Below are positions 1 through 8,148 of a stretch of 19,597 nucleotides of DNA, piece after piece. Source of the DNA: PALSA-607 sp036510735. GTDB taxonomy: Bacteria > Actinomycetota > Actinomycetes > Acidothermales > Acidothermaceae. The translations under genes were made by a program, and so were the position numbers. How positions within the stretch are numbered: position 1 is the stretch's first letter; each line of letters starts with the position of its first letter. A model generated the notes under the pieces. The model made no database searches and was not told where the DNA came from. It saw only the letters and a program-made list of their open reading frames with translations. Location: NCBI GenBank assembly GCA_036510735.1, contig DATCDK010000032.1, positions 1-19,597 on the forward strand. Reading direction: 5' to 3'.

Positions 1-404
1 ATCAGAATCGCCTGCCAGCTCGGGTCGGGCTGCTTGCCTTGCCGCGGGCTCGCGACTGTGAGAAACACCACCAGTGCAGCGATGAGGATGGTCGGCCCCG
101 CCATCTCCTGCCAACGAGGACTGTGGTCGCTCGATAGGGCCGAGATGACGAACGCCACAAGCAGCGACGCGACGAGCACGGGCTCGACCGTACTGACCGG
201 ACCGAACTGCAAGGCGACCGAACTCGACGTCTGTCCGATCGTCATCGCCACGATGCCCAGCCACCACAACCCGCTGCTGACCAACTCCATCAGCACGGTC
301 CACGACAGCAGCCCACCAGACGTTGAGTGAGTTGCCACGCGCTGCTGCACAACCCAGCCGACACCAAGAAAAAGCGCCGCCGCGCCGCTGAGCACAAACA
401 CCAT
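1..404 (-). CDS. DMT/EamA-like membrane transporter, 3' end cut off by the window edge
   Basis: I translated the minus strand by hand from the ATG at 402-404; 134 codons run without a stop to base 1, so the C-terminus lies outside the window. The protein is strongly hydrophobic. A membrane segment occupies residues 2-19 and is followed by a QQR motif; further segments lie around 43-58, 63-90 and 101-118. The stretch QFGPVSTVEPVLVASLLVAF (66-85) resembles the Gly-Pro-rich helix of EamA/drug-metabolite transporters common in actinobacteria. A GGAAGG ribosome site lies 9 bases before the ATG. An in-frame GTG six codons upstream is possible but overlaps that site. The substrate is unknown, as it usually is for this family. 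The gene faces away from the prepilin gene, so the two do not share an operon. The family call is moderately firm, and the open frame and start are directly seen. Confidence 0.72.
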   Translation of the reverse strand, partial: MVFVLSGAAALFLGVGWVVQQRVATHSTSGGLLSWTVLMELVSSGLWWLGIVAMTIGQTSSSVALQFGPVSTVEPVLVASLLVAFVISALSSDHSPRWQEMAGPTILIAALVVFLTVASPRQGKQPDPSWQAIL

Positions 405-735
405 GGCGGAAAGCCTTCCCACGCTGAGTACGCGCGACCGGTCGTGGTGATTTTGGGTCAGACTACGGCCCGCAGGCGCGACAAGTTGACGGTCAGTGAA
501 CCGAAAACGTGGGCGACTGCGGCCCGGCGCTGGCACCCGCGTTCCGAGTCGTCTCCTACCCCACAGCACGGGAATGTGCAGCTGCCTATTTCCCCGAAAC
601 GTTCGTCCTGGTGCCGCTCGACAGCACGGCTGACACCAGCACAACGCCGACGTCGAAGTCGATAATCGTGCGATTGGAACCGGTCGGTTTAAAGGAAACC
701 TAAAGTCGCGTTGGCCGAACTCCGATGATCATCGC
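405..735. other. 331-base gap between divergent genes, presumed promoters
   Basis: This stretch separates the minus-strand transporter from the plus-strand prepilin, so both promoters should lie here. A TTGACG hexamer is visible at 485-490, but no convincing -10 box follows it at the right distance. A GTG-started 64-codon frame (509-703) crosses most of the gap; it has no ribosome site and resembles no family I know, so I do not call it a gene. A weak 5-base inverted repeat (GGTTT/AAACC) sits at 687-701, shortly before the prepilin start. Confidence 0.4.
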
Positions 736-1233
736 ATGGCATTTCCCAGCGGACGACTCGCGCGCAATCGGGACTCCGACGCTGCCCAGGACGCCACACA
801 TCCCGTCGCCAGCGACGAGTCTGGTTTCAGCCTGATCGAGCTCCTCGTCGTCATGATCATCATCGGCATCCTGGCGGCGATCGCGATCCCGATTTTCCTG
901 AGCCAGAAGCAGAATTCCTATGACGCCCAAGCGAAGGCGGACGTACACGGCGCCGCGATCGCCGAAGAGAGCTACTGGGCCGACTTCCAGACGTATATCG
1001 GCGAACCCACCTTCACCTCCGCGGCGGTACCTCCGGAGCTGAAGACCGAAGGCTTCAGGATGTCGAGCAAGACCGTCAACGTCACGATCTTGACGTACCC
1101 ACCGGGTGCGACGACGTTGGGCTCGACGACCCAGCAAACGGGCGGCTACTGCGTGCAACTACTCTCGGGGTCCGGCAAGACCTTTTACTCAGCAAGCTTC
1201 TACGGCGGGATCACCAAGACTCCCTGCACGTAA
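736..1233 (+). CDS. Type IV prepilin (class III signal, major-pilin-like)
   Basis: This 165-residue protein has a textbook prepilin processing site. After a charged leader of 30 residues come Gly30-Phe31-Ser-Leu-Ile-Glu35, then an unbroken hydrophobic helix (36-54). A prepilin peptidase would cut after Gly30 and methylate Phe31, and Glu35 is the conserved +5 glutamate used in pilus assembly. The globular part (60-165) carries Cys139 and Cys164, placed like the disulfide that closes the D-region of type IVa pilins. The leader is long compared with the usual 6-15 residues, but no later in-frame start exists before the cleavage site. The ribosome site is weak. No prepilin peptidase, PilB/PilC or minor pilin is in the window, so this is an orphan pilin or pseudopilin that depends on machinery elsewhere. 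Family certain, precise role (pilus or secretion pseudopilus) open. Confidence 0.9.
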   Translation: MAFPSGRLARNRDSDAAQDATHPVASDESGFSLIELLVVMIIIGILAAIAIPIFLSQKQNSYDAQAKADVHGAAIAEESYWADFQTYIGEPTFTSAAVPPELKTEGFRMSSKTVNVTILTYPPGATTLGSTTQQTGGYCVQLLSGSGKTFYSASFYGGITKTPCT

Positions 1234-1312
1234 CGAGATTAGCCGCACCGCCGTCGTCCGATAAGAGTCTCGCCGTGACCGCTTCCGGCACCCGCTGACC
1301 TGACCCGCTAAC

Positions 1313-1981
1313 GTGACGCTCGTGCGGCTGGTCATTGCTCGGTGCAGCGTCGACTACGTCGGCCGGCTGACAGCCCATTTGCCGAGCGCGCAGCGGCTGA
1401 TCCTCGTCAAAGCGGACGGTTCTGTGTCCATCCACGCCGACGACCGGGCCTACAAGCCGCTGAACTGGATGAGCCCGCCGTGCACGCTGCAGGAAGCTCC
1501 GGGCGTCTGGACCGTCACGAACAAGGCCGGCGAGCAACTCGTGCTCACCATCGAAGAACTGCTGCACGACTCAAGTCACGAGCTCGGGGTCGATCCCGGC
1601 CTGGTCAAAGATGGCGTCGAGGCGCATCTGCAGGTGCTACTCGCCGCACACCCCGGCGCTCTCGGCGACGGCATGACCCTGGTGCGTCGCGAATATCCGA
1701 CACCGATCGGCCCAGTCGACCTGCTGTGCCGCGATGCCGCCGGCGTGAGCGTGGCCGTCGAGATCAAGCGTCGTGGCGAGATCGACGGGGTCGAGCAGCT
1801 GACGCGCTACCTCGAACTGATGAACCGCGACGCCCTCATAGCGCCGGTGCGTGGCATTTTCGCGGCGCAAGAAATCAAGCCGCAGGCGCGGGTGCTCGCC
1901 GTCGATCGAGGCATCGAGTGCATCACGATCGACTACGACGCGCTGCGCGGTGCCGACGACCCGACCGCCCGCCTCTTCTAG
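1313..1981 (+). CDS. nucS: Endonuclease NucS (mismatch-specific)
   Basis: NucS cuts both strands at certain mismatches and provides non-canonical mismatch repair in actinobacteria and archaea lacking MutS/MutL. The 222-residue protein matches the family end to end. The N-terminal DNA-binding half contains ADDRAYKPLNWMSPP (42-56). The C-terminal RecB-like nuclease half has Glu127, Asp136 in GPVDLLC, and Glu150-x-Lys152 in VAVEIKRRGEIDG as metal-binding catalytic residues. The chain ends in Arg-Leu-Phe, the short tail reported to contact the beta clamp. It starts at GTG 1313; GTG 1322 (VRLVIA) would match the mycobacterial start slightly better. It is convergent with the downstream transglutaminase gene and separated from it by a hairpin. 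In M. tuberculosis nucS (Rv1321) lies a few genes from murA (Rv1315), as here. Confidence 0.96.
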   Translation: MTLVRLVIARCSVDYVGRLTAHLPSAQRLILVKADGSVSIHADDRAYKPLNWMSPPCTLQEAPGVWTVTNKAGEQLVLTIEELLHDSSHELGVDPGLVKDGVEAHLQVLLAAHPGALGDGMTLVRREYPTPIGPVDLLCRDAAGVSVAVEIKRRGEIDGVEQLTRYLELMNRDALIAPVRGIFAAQEIKPQARVLAVDRGIECITIDYDALRGADDPTARLF

Positions 1982-2018
1982 CCCACTTCGCCAGCCCTGA
2001 GCGTCGTCGCGGGAGGGT

Positions 2019-2060
2019 GTTGGTCTTCAACGGTCGTTCTTGCGCCCGGTGAAGACCAAC
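2019..2060. terminator. Bidirectional hairpin between convergent nucS and transglutaminase genes
   Basis: GTTGGTCTTCA (2019-2029) is matched exactly by TGAAGACCAAC (2050-2060), an 11-base perfect stem with a 20-base loop. It sits 38 bases after the nucS stop and just beyond the stop of the minus-strand transglutaminase gene, so it could end both transcripts. No strong T-tract follows on either strand, as is common for actinobacterial terminators. Confidence 0.6.
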
Positions 2061-2066
2061 GGTCGG

Positions 2067-4148
2067 TCAGGACTGCGAAGCCACGGCTACTAGCTCCGAC
2101 CCGGCTGCCGCGCGCAGTCGATCGAAGACCGCGACTGCTACTGCGCGCTCTGCCGCCGATGGTGGGTCGACGCCGTACGTCTCGCGCTCGAGGCAACTGA
2201 TCGCGGCAGCAACCTCGCCCGGCGTCGCCACGAACCCACCGAGCCGGCTGGCCAGCTCGCCCAGGCTCTCGCTCGGAGCACGAGCGCGCTCGACTCCGTG
2301 CAATGCAAGGTCAAGCCGAAGATAGGCAGCCAGGATCGGCCCATCTCCACTGCGCCCTCGATCGACACCCGCGTACCGGCGCCGACGGCGCAGCCATGCG
2401 CGCCCGATCGTGCTGAGAACCGTGCCGAGCACGACGGCGAGCGCCAGCGCGACCACAGCGCCGCCCCGCCCACCGGGGAATCCGTGCCACAGTCGCTTCA
2501 TCAACGAACCGATGCGTTGCCGCAGCGGCTGCGCAGTCGTCTGCAGAACGGCGCCGGCAGTCGGGTCGCTGTTGACCCATCCCACGCCTGGGTAGAACAC
2601 CTGCACCCACGCGTGCGCGTCGCTGCCGAGAAAGACTCGCAAGCCAGGATAGATATTCGTATCGCCGTCGACGTAGCCGGTCACGAATCGTGCCGGGATC
2701 CCCTGGCTGCGCAGCATGATGACGGCCGCGGTCGCGAACTGTTCGCAAAAACCTTCGTGCGACACGAAGAGAAAGTCATCGACCGCATCCTCGCCGGCCG
2801 CGGGTACCGACGAGTTCAGGTTGTACTTCTCATTCGAACGCAGATAGTCCTCAACCGCGTTCACGGCGTTCAGTCGGGTTGTCGAACCCGCGACGAGTGA
2901 CGCCGCCAACGCACTCACCCGTGGGGGTAGGTCGCTCGGCAGCGCAAGCCACTGCGGATCCGTAAGATCAGCTCCCTCCGAGCCAACCACGGCAGGATCC
3001 TTGGGCGACGTTGACGAAACCGTGTACGTCGCCCCGGTGCCGGTCGGCGCAGCATGCACGATGTGCGGAGTTCCGTCAGTGTCGTCGATGACGTGTCCGG
3101 GCCCGACGTAGCTCGTCGGGTGTCCTGGTGCCAGGACGACGTCAAGCGGCGTCGTCGTCAGTGCTTTCACGGTGTAGGTGCGCACCACATCGTCTGCTCG
3201 CGATGTCGGGTCGGCTGGGGCAAGCTGCGTCGCACCGGGCCCGGACGTCCACTCCGTGAAAGGCCCGTGCGCGATCCACGACCGCCCATCGAACCTACTG
3301 AAGATCGCGCCCTGCCAATAAGCCGGCGAATCAGCCGGCGCCTCGAACACCGGCTCGCTGCTCAGTGACCCACGTAAGCCAAGATCGATCACACCCGACC
3401 CGGGGTCACTCCCCGCACGGCCGCCCGAGCTACCTGGCACGGGATCGGTGTTGGACGACGAGGTGCTCGCACCATTCGCGAAGCGAGCGCGGGTGTGTAA
3501 CTGACCGGTATCCGGCAACGCGAGGAAGACAACGATTCCGAGAACCGTGGCAAGCGCGACGGGCGTCATGCATGCGCGGACGATCGCACCCACGCCCCCG
3601 GTTGACGTCACGTCGGCGGCGTCGATAAGCGACCCGCGGTGCAACAGTGCCGCCGTCACAGCAACCGCCGGCAACGCGACCATCACCGGCAGCAGCAACG
3701 TCACATCACCTGCAAAAGCCGCACCGACGGATAGCAGCACCACCACGATCGCGCAGCCCAATGCCGCCTCACGTCGGGTCTGCAAGGCAAGACAATGCGC
3801 AACCTGGACGACGAGGAGCAGCGTCGTGAGCGCTGCAGCTTTCGAATCCGCATCGAACGTGTTGACCCGCGCGAGCACTAAGACAGCGCCCACCATGATG
3901 AGTGCGAGCGCGGTTGCTTGCCGGGGCGCCATCTTCAGTCGCAAGCCTCCAGGTCGCACGTTCGCCGCGACCTTGGGCAGCGGCAGCCCGATGGTGGCGA
4001 TGCCGATCGCGAGGAAGGACACGAAGGCAACGGCGTCGGCGGCTCCGCTGAGCAAAGGCATCACCGCGAACTGCGCGGCCGCACCGCCGACAAGCAGCGA
4101 GATACGCGTGGCACGCGCGTTGACGGCGGCGCTCGCTCGGGTGCTCAC
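2067..4148 (-). CDS. TgpA-like membrane transglutaminase (cassette 1)
   Basis: This 693-residue membrane protein has five or six hydrophobic helices up to about residue 212. A large extracytoplasmic region follows (213-560) with a transglutaminase/protease-like core: GFCEQFATA with Cys468, SDAHAWVQV with His512 and WVNSDPTAG with Asp528, the Cys-His-Asp triad of the superfamily. One more membrane helix (563-583), an Arg-rich stop and a cytoplasmic DUF4129-like tail (600-685, GDGPILAAYLRLD) complete the TgpA architecture (DUF3488, transglutaminase core, DUF4129). The family is expected to act on proteins or peptides outside the membrane; the substrate is unknown. It starts at GTG 4148, sharing GTGA with the stop of the DUF58 gene, so translation is probably coupled. 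It is the last gene of MoxR-DUF58-TgpA cassette 1. A second copy with the triad at identical residue numbers lies at 9885-11972. Confidence 0.9.
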   Translation of the reverse strand: MSTRASAAVNARATRISLLVGGAAAQFAVMPLLSGAADAVAFVSFLAIGIATIGLPLPKVAANVRPGGLRLKMAPRQATALALIMVGAVLVLARVNTFDADSKAAALTTLLLVVQVAHCLALQTRREAALGCAIVVVLLSVGAAFAGDVTLLLPVMVALPAVAVTAALLHRGSLIDAADVTSTGGVGAIVRACMTPVALATVLGIVVFLALPDTGQLHTRARFANGASTSSSNTDPVPGSSGGRAGSDPGSGVIDLGLRGSLSSEPVFEAPADSPAYWQGAIFSRFDGRSWIAHGPFTEWTSGPGATQLAPADPTSRADDVVRTYTVKALTTTPLDVVLAPGHPTSYVGPGHVIDDTDGTPHIVHAAPTGTGATYTVSSTSPKDPAVVGSEGADLTDPQWLALPSDLPPRVSALAASLVAGSTTRLNAVNAVEDYLRSNEKYNLNSSVPAAGEDAVDDFLFVSHEGFCEQFATAAVIMLRSQGIPARFVTGYVDGDTNIYPGLRVFLGSDAHAWVQVFYPGVGWVNSDPTAGAVLQTTAQPLRQRIGSLMKRLWHGFPGGRGGAVVALALAVVLGTVLSTIGRAWLRRRRRYAGVDRGRSGDGPILAAYLRLDLALHGVERARAPSESLGELASRLGGFVATPGEVAAAISCLERETYGVDPPSAAERAVAVAVFDRLRAAAGSELVAVASQS

Positions 4149-5257
4149 AGCTGACCGTCCGTGTACTCAGCACAGTCGATGACGCGGACGCCAGTGAGTA
4201 GCGCTGTGGACTCAACGTAAGACAGAAAAGAAGAGGAAACGCCGTCGCCGATCGCCATGAGCACGATGCCACCGGTACCCACACCGGCGAACAGCGCATC
4301 GACGGTGGCCGGGTCGGGAACTTCCGCGCGGATGACCGAAAAGATCCGGTGCCACGACGAGGGCGAGAGCGACGACGTCGTACTGCTCATGAGCGAGATC
4401 TCACCCTTGATCCAGAACGGCACGATGAGATGCAGGTCGTCGCCGAGAGCCCGCCACGCGGTCGACAGGGCGACGGCCAGCGCGGCCTCAAAGCGCGCGT
4501 CGGGCGCGGTCCCGGCGACCAGCACGCCAATCGTGCCGACAGTCGGCTCGGCGTAGTCGAGCACCGCAATGCGACCAGTACGTGCGGTCGAGCGCCAATG
4601 CACGTGACGCACTGCATCACCTGGTCGCCACTCCCGAACTCCCCGTACATCGAGGCCTGGGCCGAGTGGACCGAAACCCTCGGCCTGCACGCCCAATACC
4701 CGCGGGAGATCGAGCGGTGGCCCGGCCAACGGAGCCGCGGACATGCCTCCAACGCCGTCAAAAGGCCTGGCGGACCTGAAGAATCCAAAGGATCCGATCG
4801 CATCGACCATCAGTACCGTCTGATTCACGAAGCCGCGCCGAACCGCAACGCGGGTGATCGAAACCGTGGTCTTCTCGCCGGCAAGAACAGGATCGACGTA
4901 CACCACCGGCGGCGGAACAATGACGGGGATCGAGGCGGGGAAGTAACACGTAATGCGCAACGGTGCCGTGCGCCGTCGCCCGCCATTGCTGACTTCCACC
5001 TCGAAGTCGAACGGGACGCCGACGCTCACTTCGGTCGGTACCTGCATGCTGACCGTCAGGCCGTCTCTTCGGCGCATGACGGAAATCGCGGAGATTCCGA
5101 GCAGTCCAACTAGTGCACTGCCGACAACCTGCATCCACACGCTTTGCGTCTGAACAGCCAGTGCAAACATCAGCCCTGCACCGGCGACGGCAGCCCACCC
5201 GTTGGAGGTGATCCGCAGCCGCTGGACACGGGCGGTTGGAAAGACAGACTCAGCCAC
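4145..5257 (-). CDS. DUF58 domain protein (cassette 1)
   Basis: This 370-residue protein starts with two adjacent hydrophobic segments (21-60). A beta-rich region follows (65-165), then the DUF58 signature at 203-230, containing DVRGVREWRPGD and VHWRSTARTGR. DUF58 proteins accompany MoxR ATPases and often resemble von Willebrand A domains; they are thought to be clients or adaptors of the ATPase. The start codon lies inside the end of the moxR gene (8-base overlap), and the stop overlaps the transglutaminase start by 4 bases, so the three genes form a tightly coupled operon. Compared with the 349-residue cassette 2 copy it has extra sequence near residues 290-315, rich in Ser and Thr. Family assignment is firm. 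The molecular function is not established for the family. Confidence 0.9.
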   Translation of the reverse strand: MAESVFPTARVQRLRITSNGWAAVAGAGLMFALAVQTQSVWMQVVGSALVGLLGISAISVMRRRDGLTVSMQVPTEVSVGVPFDFEVEVSNGGRRRTAPLRITCYFPASIPVIVPPPVVYVDPVLAGEKTTVSITRVAVRRGFVNQTVLMVDAIGSFGFFRSARPFDGVGGMSAAPLAGPPLDLPRVLGVQAEGFGPLGPGLDVRGVREWRPGDAVRHVHWRSTARTGRIAVLDYAEPTVGTIGVLVAGTAPDARFEAALAVALSTAWRALGDDLHLIVPFWIKGEISLMSSTTSSLSPSSWHRIFSVIRAEVPDPATVDALFAGVGTGGIVLMAIGDGVSSSFLSYVESTALLTGVRVIDCAEYTDGQL

Positions 5258-6257
5258 GGACCGGGACCGGTACCGACGCCAACACCTCGGCCACCACCGC
5301 GCTCCCAGCGCCGAGTGCGTCGAACCCTGCGCCGCGCGGTCCTTGTGCTCCGCGCTGGAGCACGAGTCGATGCCCGAGCACGAACGGCGCGAGGACCTTC
5401 ACGTCGTCCGGCACGACGAACTCACGGTCATAGACGAGAGTGCGCGCTTGCGCACATCGCACCAGCGATAACGCGGCTCGCGAACTCGCACCGATGCGGA
5501 CCGCGGGGTGACGACGCGTTGCGCGCACGACATTCAAAGCGAAATCGAGGACGCCATCGGCGACGTGGGTGCGACGCACTTCGTCCTGTACCCATCGCAA
5601 GTCGTGCGGCGAGACCACGGGCTGCAGGTCGTCCACCGTCGGCCGCAACAGTTGCTCGCGAACTACTTGGCGCTCGGTCGCGAGGTCGTTCTCCCCCAGC
5701 GTGAGGGCAACGGAAAATCGGTCGAGCTGACCTTCGGGCAACGGGTAAGTGCCGTATTGGTCGGTGGGGTTTTGGGTCGCGACGACAAAGAACGGTTCAG
5801 GCAATGCATGGCGGACGCCGTCAACCGTGACCGCACCCTCGTCGAGGGCCTCGAGCAACGCAGACTGCGCGCGCGGCGTCGCGCGATTCAGCTCGTCAAC
5901 GAGCAGCACATTCGCAAAGACAGGACCAGGCACGAACACGAAGCTGTGCTGGTCCGGGTCCCACATCGCAGACCCGGTGATGTCTCCCGGCAACAAGTCG
6001 GCAGTGCCCTGGATCCGCCGAAAGCTGCCACCGACCGAGCGCGCGAATGCGCGCGCCAGGGTCGTCTTGCCGCTGCCAGGAACGTCCTGCACGAGGACGT
6101 GTCCACCGGCAAGAAGGCCGGCAGTAACCAACTCGACAGCAGCACGACGTCCGTGCACGACCCGCTCGACATTGCCGATCAGCCTGGCCGCGACCGCCGC
6201 CGCGAGCGCGCGCGACGTCCCGTCAGGCAGGGCAGCCAGCATGGGGCCGCTCGTCAT
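5250..6257 (-). CDS. MoxR family AAA+ ATPase (cassette 1)
   Basis: The 335-residue protein carries all core AAA+ elements: Walker A DVPGSGKTT (58-66), Walker B LLVDELNR (118-125), sensor-1 VVATQNP (158-164) and PEGQLDRF (174-181), typical of MoxR proteins, followed by the lid domain to residue 335. MoxR ATPases act as chaperone-like remodelling enzymes, commonly with DUF58 partners. The ATG at 6257 has a strong ribosome site (GGAGGA, three bases before). It is the first clear gene of cassette 1. The ATG also overlaps, as ATGA, the stop of a small frame that itself begins inside the signal peptidase-LamG gene; the cassette may therefore be transcribed together with the secretion module upstream. 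Confidence 0.93.
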   Translation of the reverse strand: MTSGPMLAALPDGTSRALAAAVAARLIGNVERVVHGRRAAVELVTAGLLAGGHVLVQDVPGSGKTTLARAFARSVGGSFRRIQGTADLLPGDITGSAMWDPDQHSFVFVPGPVFANVLLVDELNRATPRAQSALLEALDEGAVTVDGVRHALPEPFFVVATQNPTDQYGTYPLPEGQLDRFSVALTLGENDLATERQVVREQLLRPTVDDLQPVVSPHDLRWVQDEVRRTHVADGVLDFALNVVRATRRHPAVRIGASSRAALSLVRCAQARTLVYDREFVVPDDVKVLAPFVLGHRLVLQRGAQGPRGAGFDALGAGSAVVAEVLASVPVPVRG

Positions 6258-6418
6258 AGGTCCTCCGGGAGCATCGACTGGTCCCTTGTCTCATCGGCCG
6301 CCTGTCGGTACTCATGAAGGGCGGCAGTCATGAAGATGACCGGGGCAGCGGATCCGATAAGGGTCAGTGAATCCAGTAGAGGAAGGCGATCTGGGTCGAT
6401 GTGAGCGTGGTCAGCCAC
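6254..6418 (-). CDS. Candidate 54-residue membrane peptide overlapping its neighbours
   Basis: I translated this frame by hand. It starts at GTG 6418, inside the last 55 bases of the signal peptidase-LamG gene but in another frame. It stops at TGA 6254-6256, sharing ATGA with the moxR start. GAGG lies seven bases before the GTG as a ribosome site. The peptide begins MADHAHIDPD, continues as a hydrophobic stretch (about 12-34, RLPLLDSLTLIGSAAPVIFM) and ends in a charged, acidic tail. That is a plausible single-pass membrane peptide, and the overlaps on both sides are what coupled operon genes look like. Against it, the last codons double as the moxR ribosome site, no relative is known to me, and cassette 2 has no obvious equivalent. 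It could be chance. Confidence 0.42.
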   Translation of the reverse strand: MADHAHIDPDRLPLLDSLTLIGSAAPVIFMTAALHEYRQAADETRDQSMLPEDL

Positions 6419-8106
6419 ACTGTCGCCTCGTCGAGTGATCCATTGAAGGGGTAGTTCAGGTTGTCAGCCGCGTTGTTGGCTGGCGCGCCCGCGCCTGTCC
6501 AGTCGCCGCCCCATCCGGCCAAGTTGCCGCAGCCGACCCGCCAAAAGCTCGCCTTGGTCTCGGTCTCAGAGACGGTGTTGGCGTTCGTGCCGACCAGGTT
6601 GCCATCGATATAGAGCGACATCCCGGCGCTGGGGCTCATGGTCGCGGCCGCCATGTGCCAGTTGCCGTCGTTGAGGCCTGCCTGCGAGTGAGTCACGATC
6701 TCGGTGTTGTTGTAGACACCGAACCAGATCTCGCCGTTGGCATCCATGTACATCATGCGGTCGTATTGACCACCGGCGCCCGAGCTGTCGGAAACACCGG
6801 TCCTGTTGTTTTCCAGGCCTACCAGCTTGCCGCCTTTGGTCGACGTTGTCTTGAACCAGATGACTTCGCTGTACGTCATCGGCCCAGGCGTCGCCATGCC
6901 TGTCGCGCTGGTCGTGTAGACGCATGACGTGCTCGCAGCCGGCGCGTTGGCGTTGGCCTCCTTCGCGGCGACGTTCGGCGTCTGGTCGACGAGTGCTCCA
7001 ACCTGATTCTTCGTCCATGTCGAGTTGTACGTGCCGGTCCTACCGTTGCCCGACGTGTCGGCGGCAGTCGTGCCCGCCGTGTCGTCGAGCTTCCAGTACA
7101 AGTACGGCCCGAGGTTGTTCGTCTCTGTCGTGTAGTTGTAGGTCGGCACGACCCATTTGTCTGCGGTGTTGAAGGTGGTCGCCGAGAATGCCGCTTTCGC
7201 GGTCGGCAATAGCAAGGCAAGCGACGCAACGGCGGCGTACGTGGTGCGGCGGGCGAGCTTGGTGGCGAAGCGCCCGAACGGGGACGCTGGCTTCGCAGGC
7301 CGGAATTGGCGAAGCCGCACGAGGGTCGCTCGCGCGGGAGAAGTACGTGATGGCTCCGCGACTACCTCAGGCGGAGGGGTGACTGCGACACTGAATCCGA
7401 CGTCCGGATCAACCCGAGGTTTCGGCAGGAAGCGACCATTAGCGTCGCGTGGTTGTGCCCGGCGTTCCGGTCCCCTGTATTGCTGCGGTGGCTCGAACGG
7501 ATCGCGGACGTCAGCCCCCCCGCCGTCCGGACCACTTCCTTCGCTGTCGGACGAAGCGACCTCGTCGCGATCGCGCATCACCAACAGCGCAGCGAACCAG
7601 ATCGACGCGAGCAGCAGCGCAAACTTCAGCCACTCGCCCTTTTGCACCCAGATAAGCGGTAGGCCGACGTACCTGACCAGCAGTCGGCCGAGACCGATGA
7701 CACCCGACAACTTCACGTGCACGCTGTCGACCGACTGGTTGGCGTCACCCTTGGTGGTAAGCGTTCCGTCAGAGTTGATCGCAACGACGCGGTGCGACTT
7801 GATACTCCCGATGCGGTCGGGGTCAGGGTCGTGAAACACCGTGACTCGGCCGAGCAGCTTCTGGGGGTTGTGTTCTGGCGCGGCGAGGATCACATCGCCG
7901 ACCTTGATTCGCGGTGCCATTGACGACGACTCGACGACGTAAGGCCGCCAGCCGAACAGCAACGGAACCAACGTGACGACCAGGCAGCCGCCGAGGAACC
8001 ACAACCACGTGCGGCCGACGAAACCACCGAACAACGTGAGGTTGCTGACCGGACGCGGCAGTGGTCCCGCTTGCGCAGGTACCTCCACCGCAACCTCGGT
8101 AGCCAC
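6364..8106 (-). CDS. SipW-type signal peptidase I fused to a SipW-class signal and LamG domain
   Basis: This 580-residue protein joins two parts. Residues 1-178 are a signal peptidase I of the ER/SipW type. A membrane anchor (about 30-52) is followed by ESSSMAPRIKVGD with catalytic Ser62, KSHRVV with His105 (His replaces the Lys of ordinary bacterial enzymes) and LTTKGDAN (116-123), then a second anchor (159-177). A polar, Pro/Arg-rich linker (180-285) should be cytoplasmic. A basic patch and a third hydrophobic segment (about 287-304) lead into PTAKAAFSATTF (301-312), the motif found at the predicted cleavage sites of the two neighbouring exported proteins. The rest (335-575) is a LamG/concanavalin-like sandwich (WYW-type strands, MSLYIDGNLVG at 495-505). 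The topology puts both the active site and the internal site outside, so self-cleavage is possible. The GTG start has AAGGAC nearby. Confidence 0.88.
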   Translation of the reverse strand: MATEVAVEVPAQAGPLPRPVSNLTLFGGFVGRTWLWFLGGCLVVTLVPLLFGWRPYVVESSSMAPRIKVGDVILAAPEHNPQKLLGRVTVFHDPDPDRIGSIKSHRVVAINSDGTLTTKGDANQSVDSVHVKLSGVIGLGRLLVRYVGLPLIWVQKGEWLKFALLLASIWFAALLVMRDRDEVASSDSEGSGPDGGGADVRDPFEPPQQYRGPERRAQPRDANGRFLPKPRVDPDVGFSVAVTPPPEVVAEPSRTSPARATLVRLRQFRPAKPASPFGRFATKLARRTTYAAVASLALLLPTAKAAFSATTFNTADKWVVPTYNYTTETNNLGPYLYWKLDDTAGTTAADTSGNGRTGTYNSTWTKNQVGALVDQTPNVAAKEANANAPAASTSCVYTTSATGMATPGPMTYSEVIWFKTTSTKGGKLVGLENNRTGVSDSSGAGGQYDRMMYMDANGEIWFGVYNNTEIVTHSQAGLNDGNWHMAAATMSPSAGMSLYIDGNLVGTNANTVSETETKASFWRVGCGNLAGWGGDWTGAGAPANNAADNLNYPFNGSLDEATVWLTTLTSTQIAFLYWIH

Positions 8107-8148
8107 CAGACGTCCTTTCAGATGTTCGACACACGGAAACGCACCGTA

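Noticed and set aside
509..703. GTG-started 64-codon plus-strand frame before the prepilin gene
   Set aside because: No ribosome site, no hydrophobic or motif content and no recognised family; a chance frame in GC-rich DNA is the simpler reading.
1342..2052. 236-codon frame overlapping nucS on the same strand
   Set aside because: Very Arg-rich product of a shifted frame; nucS is unmistakable in its own frame.
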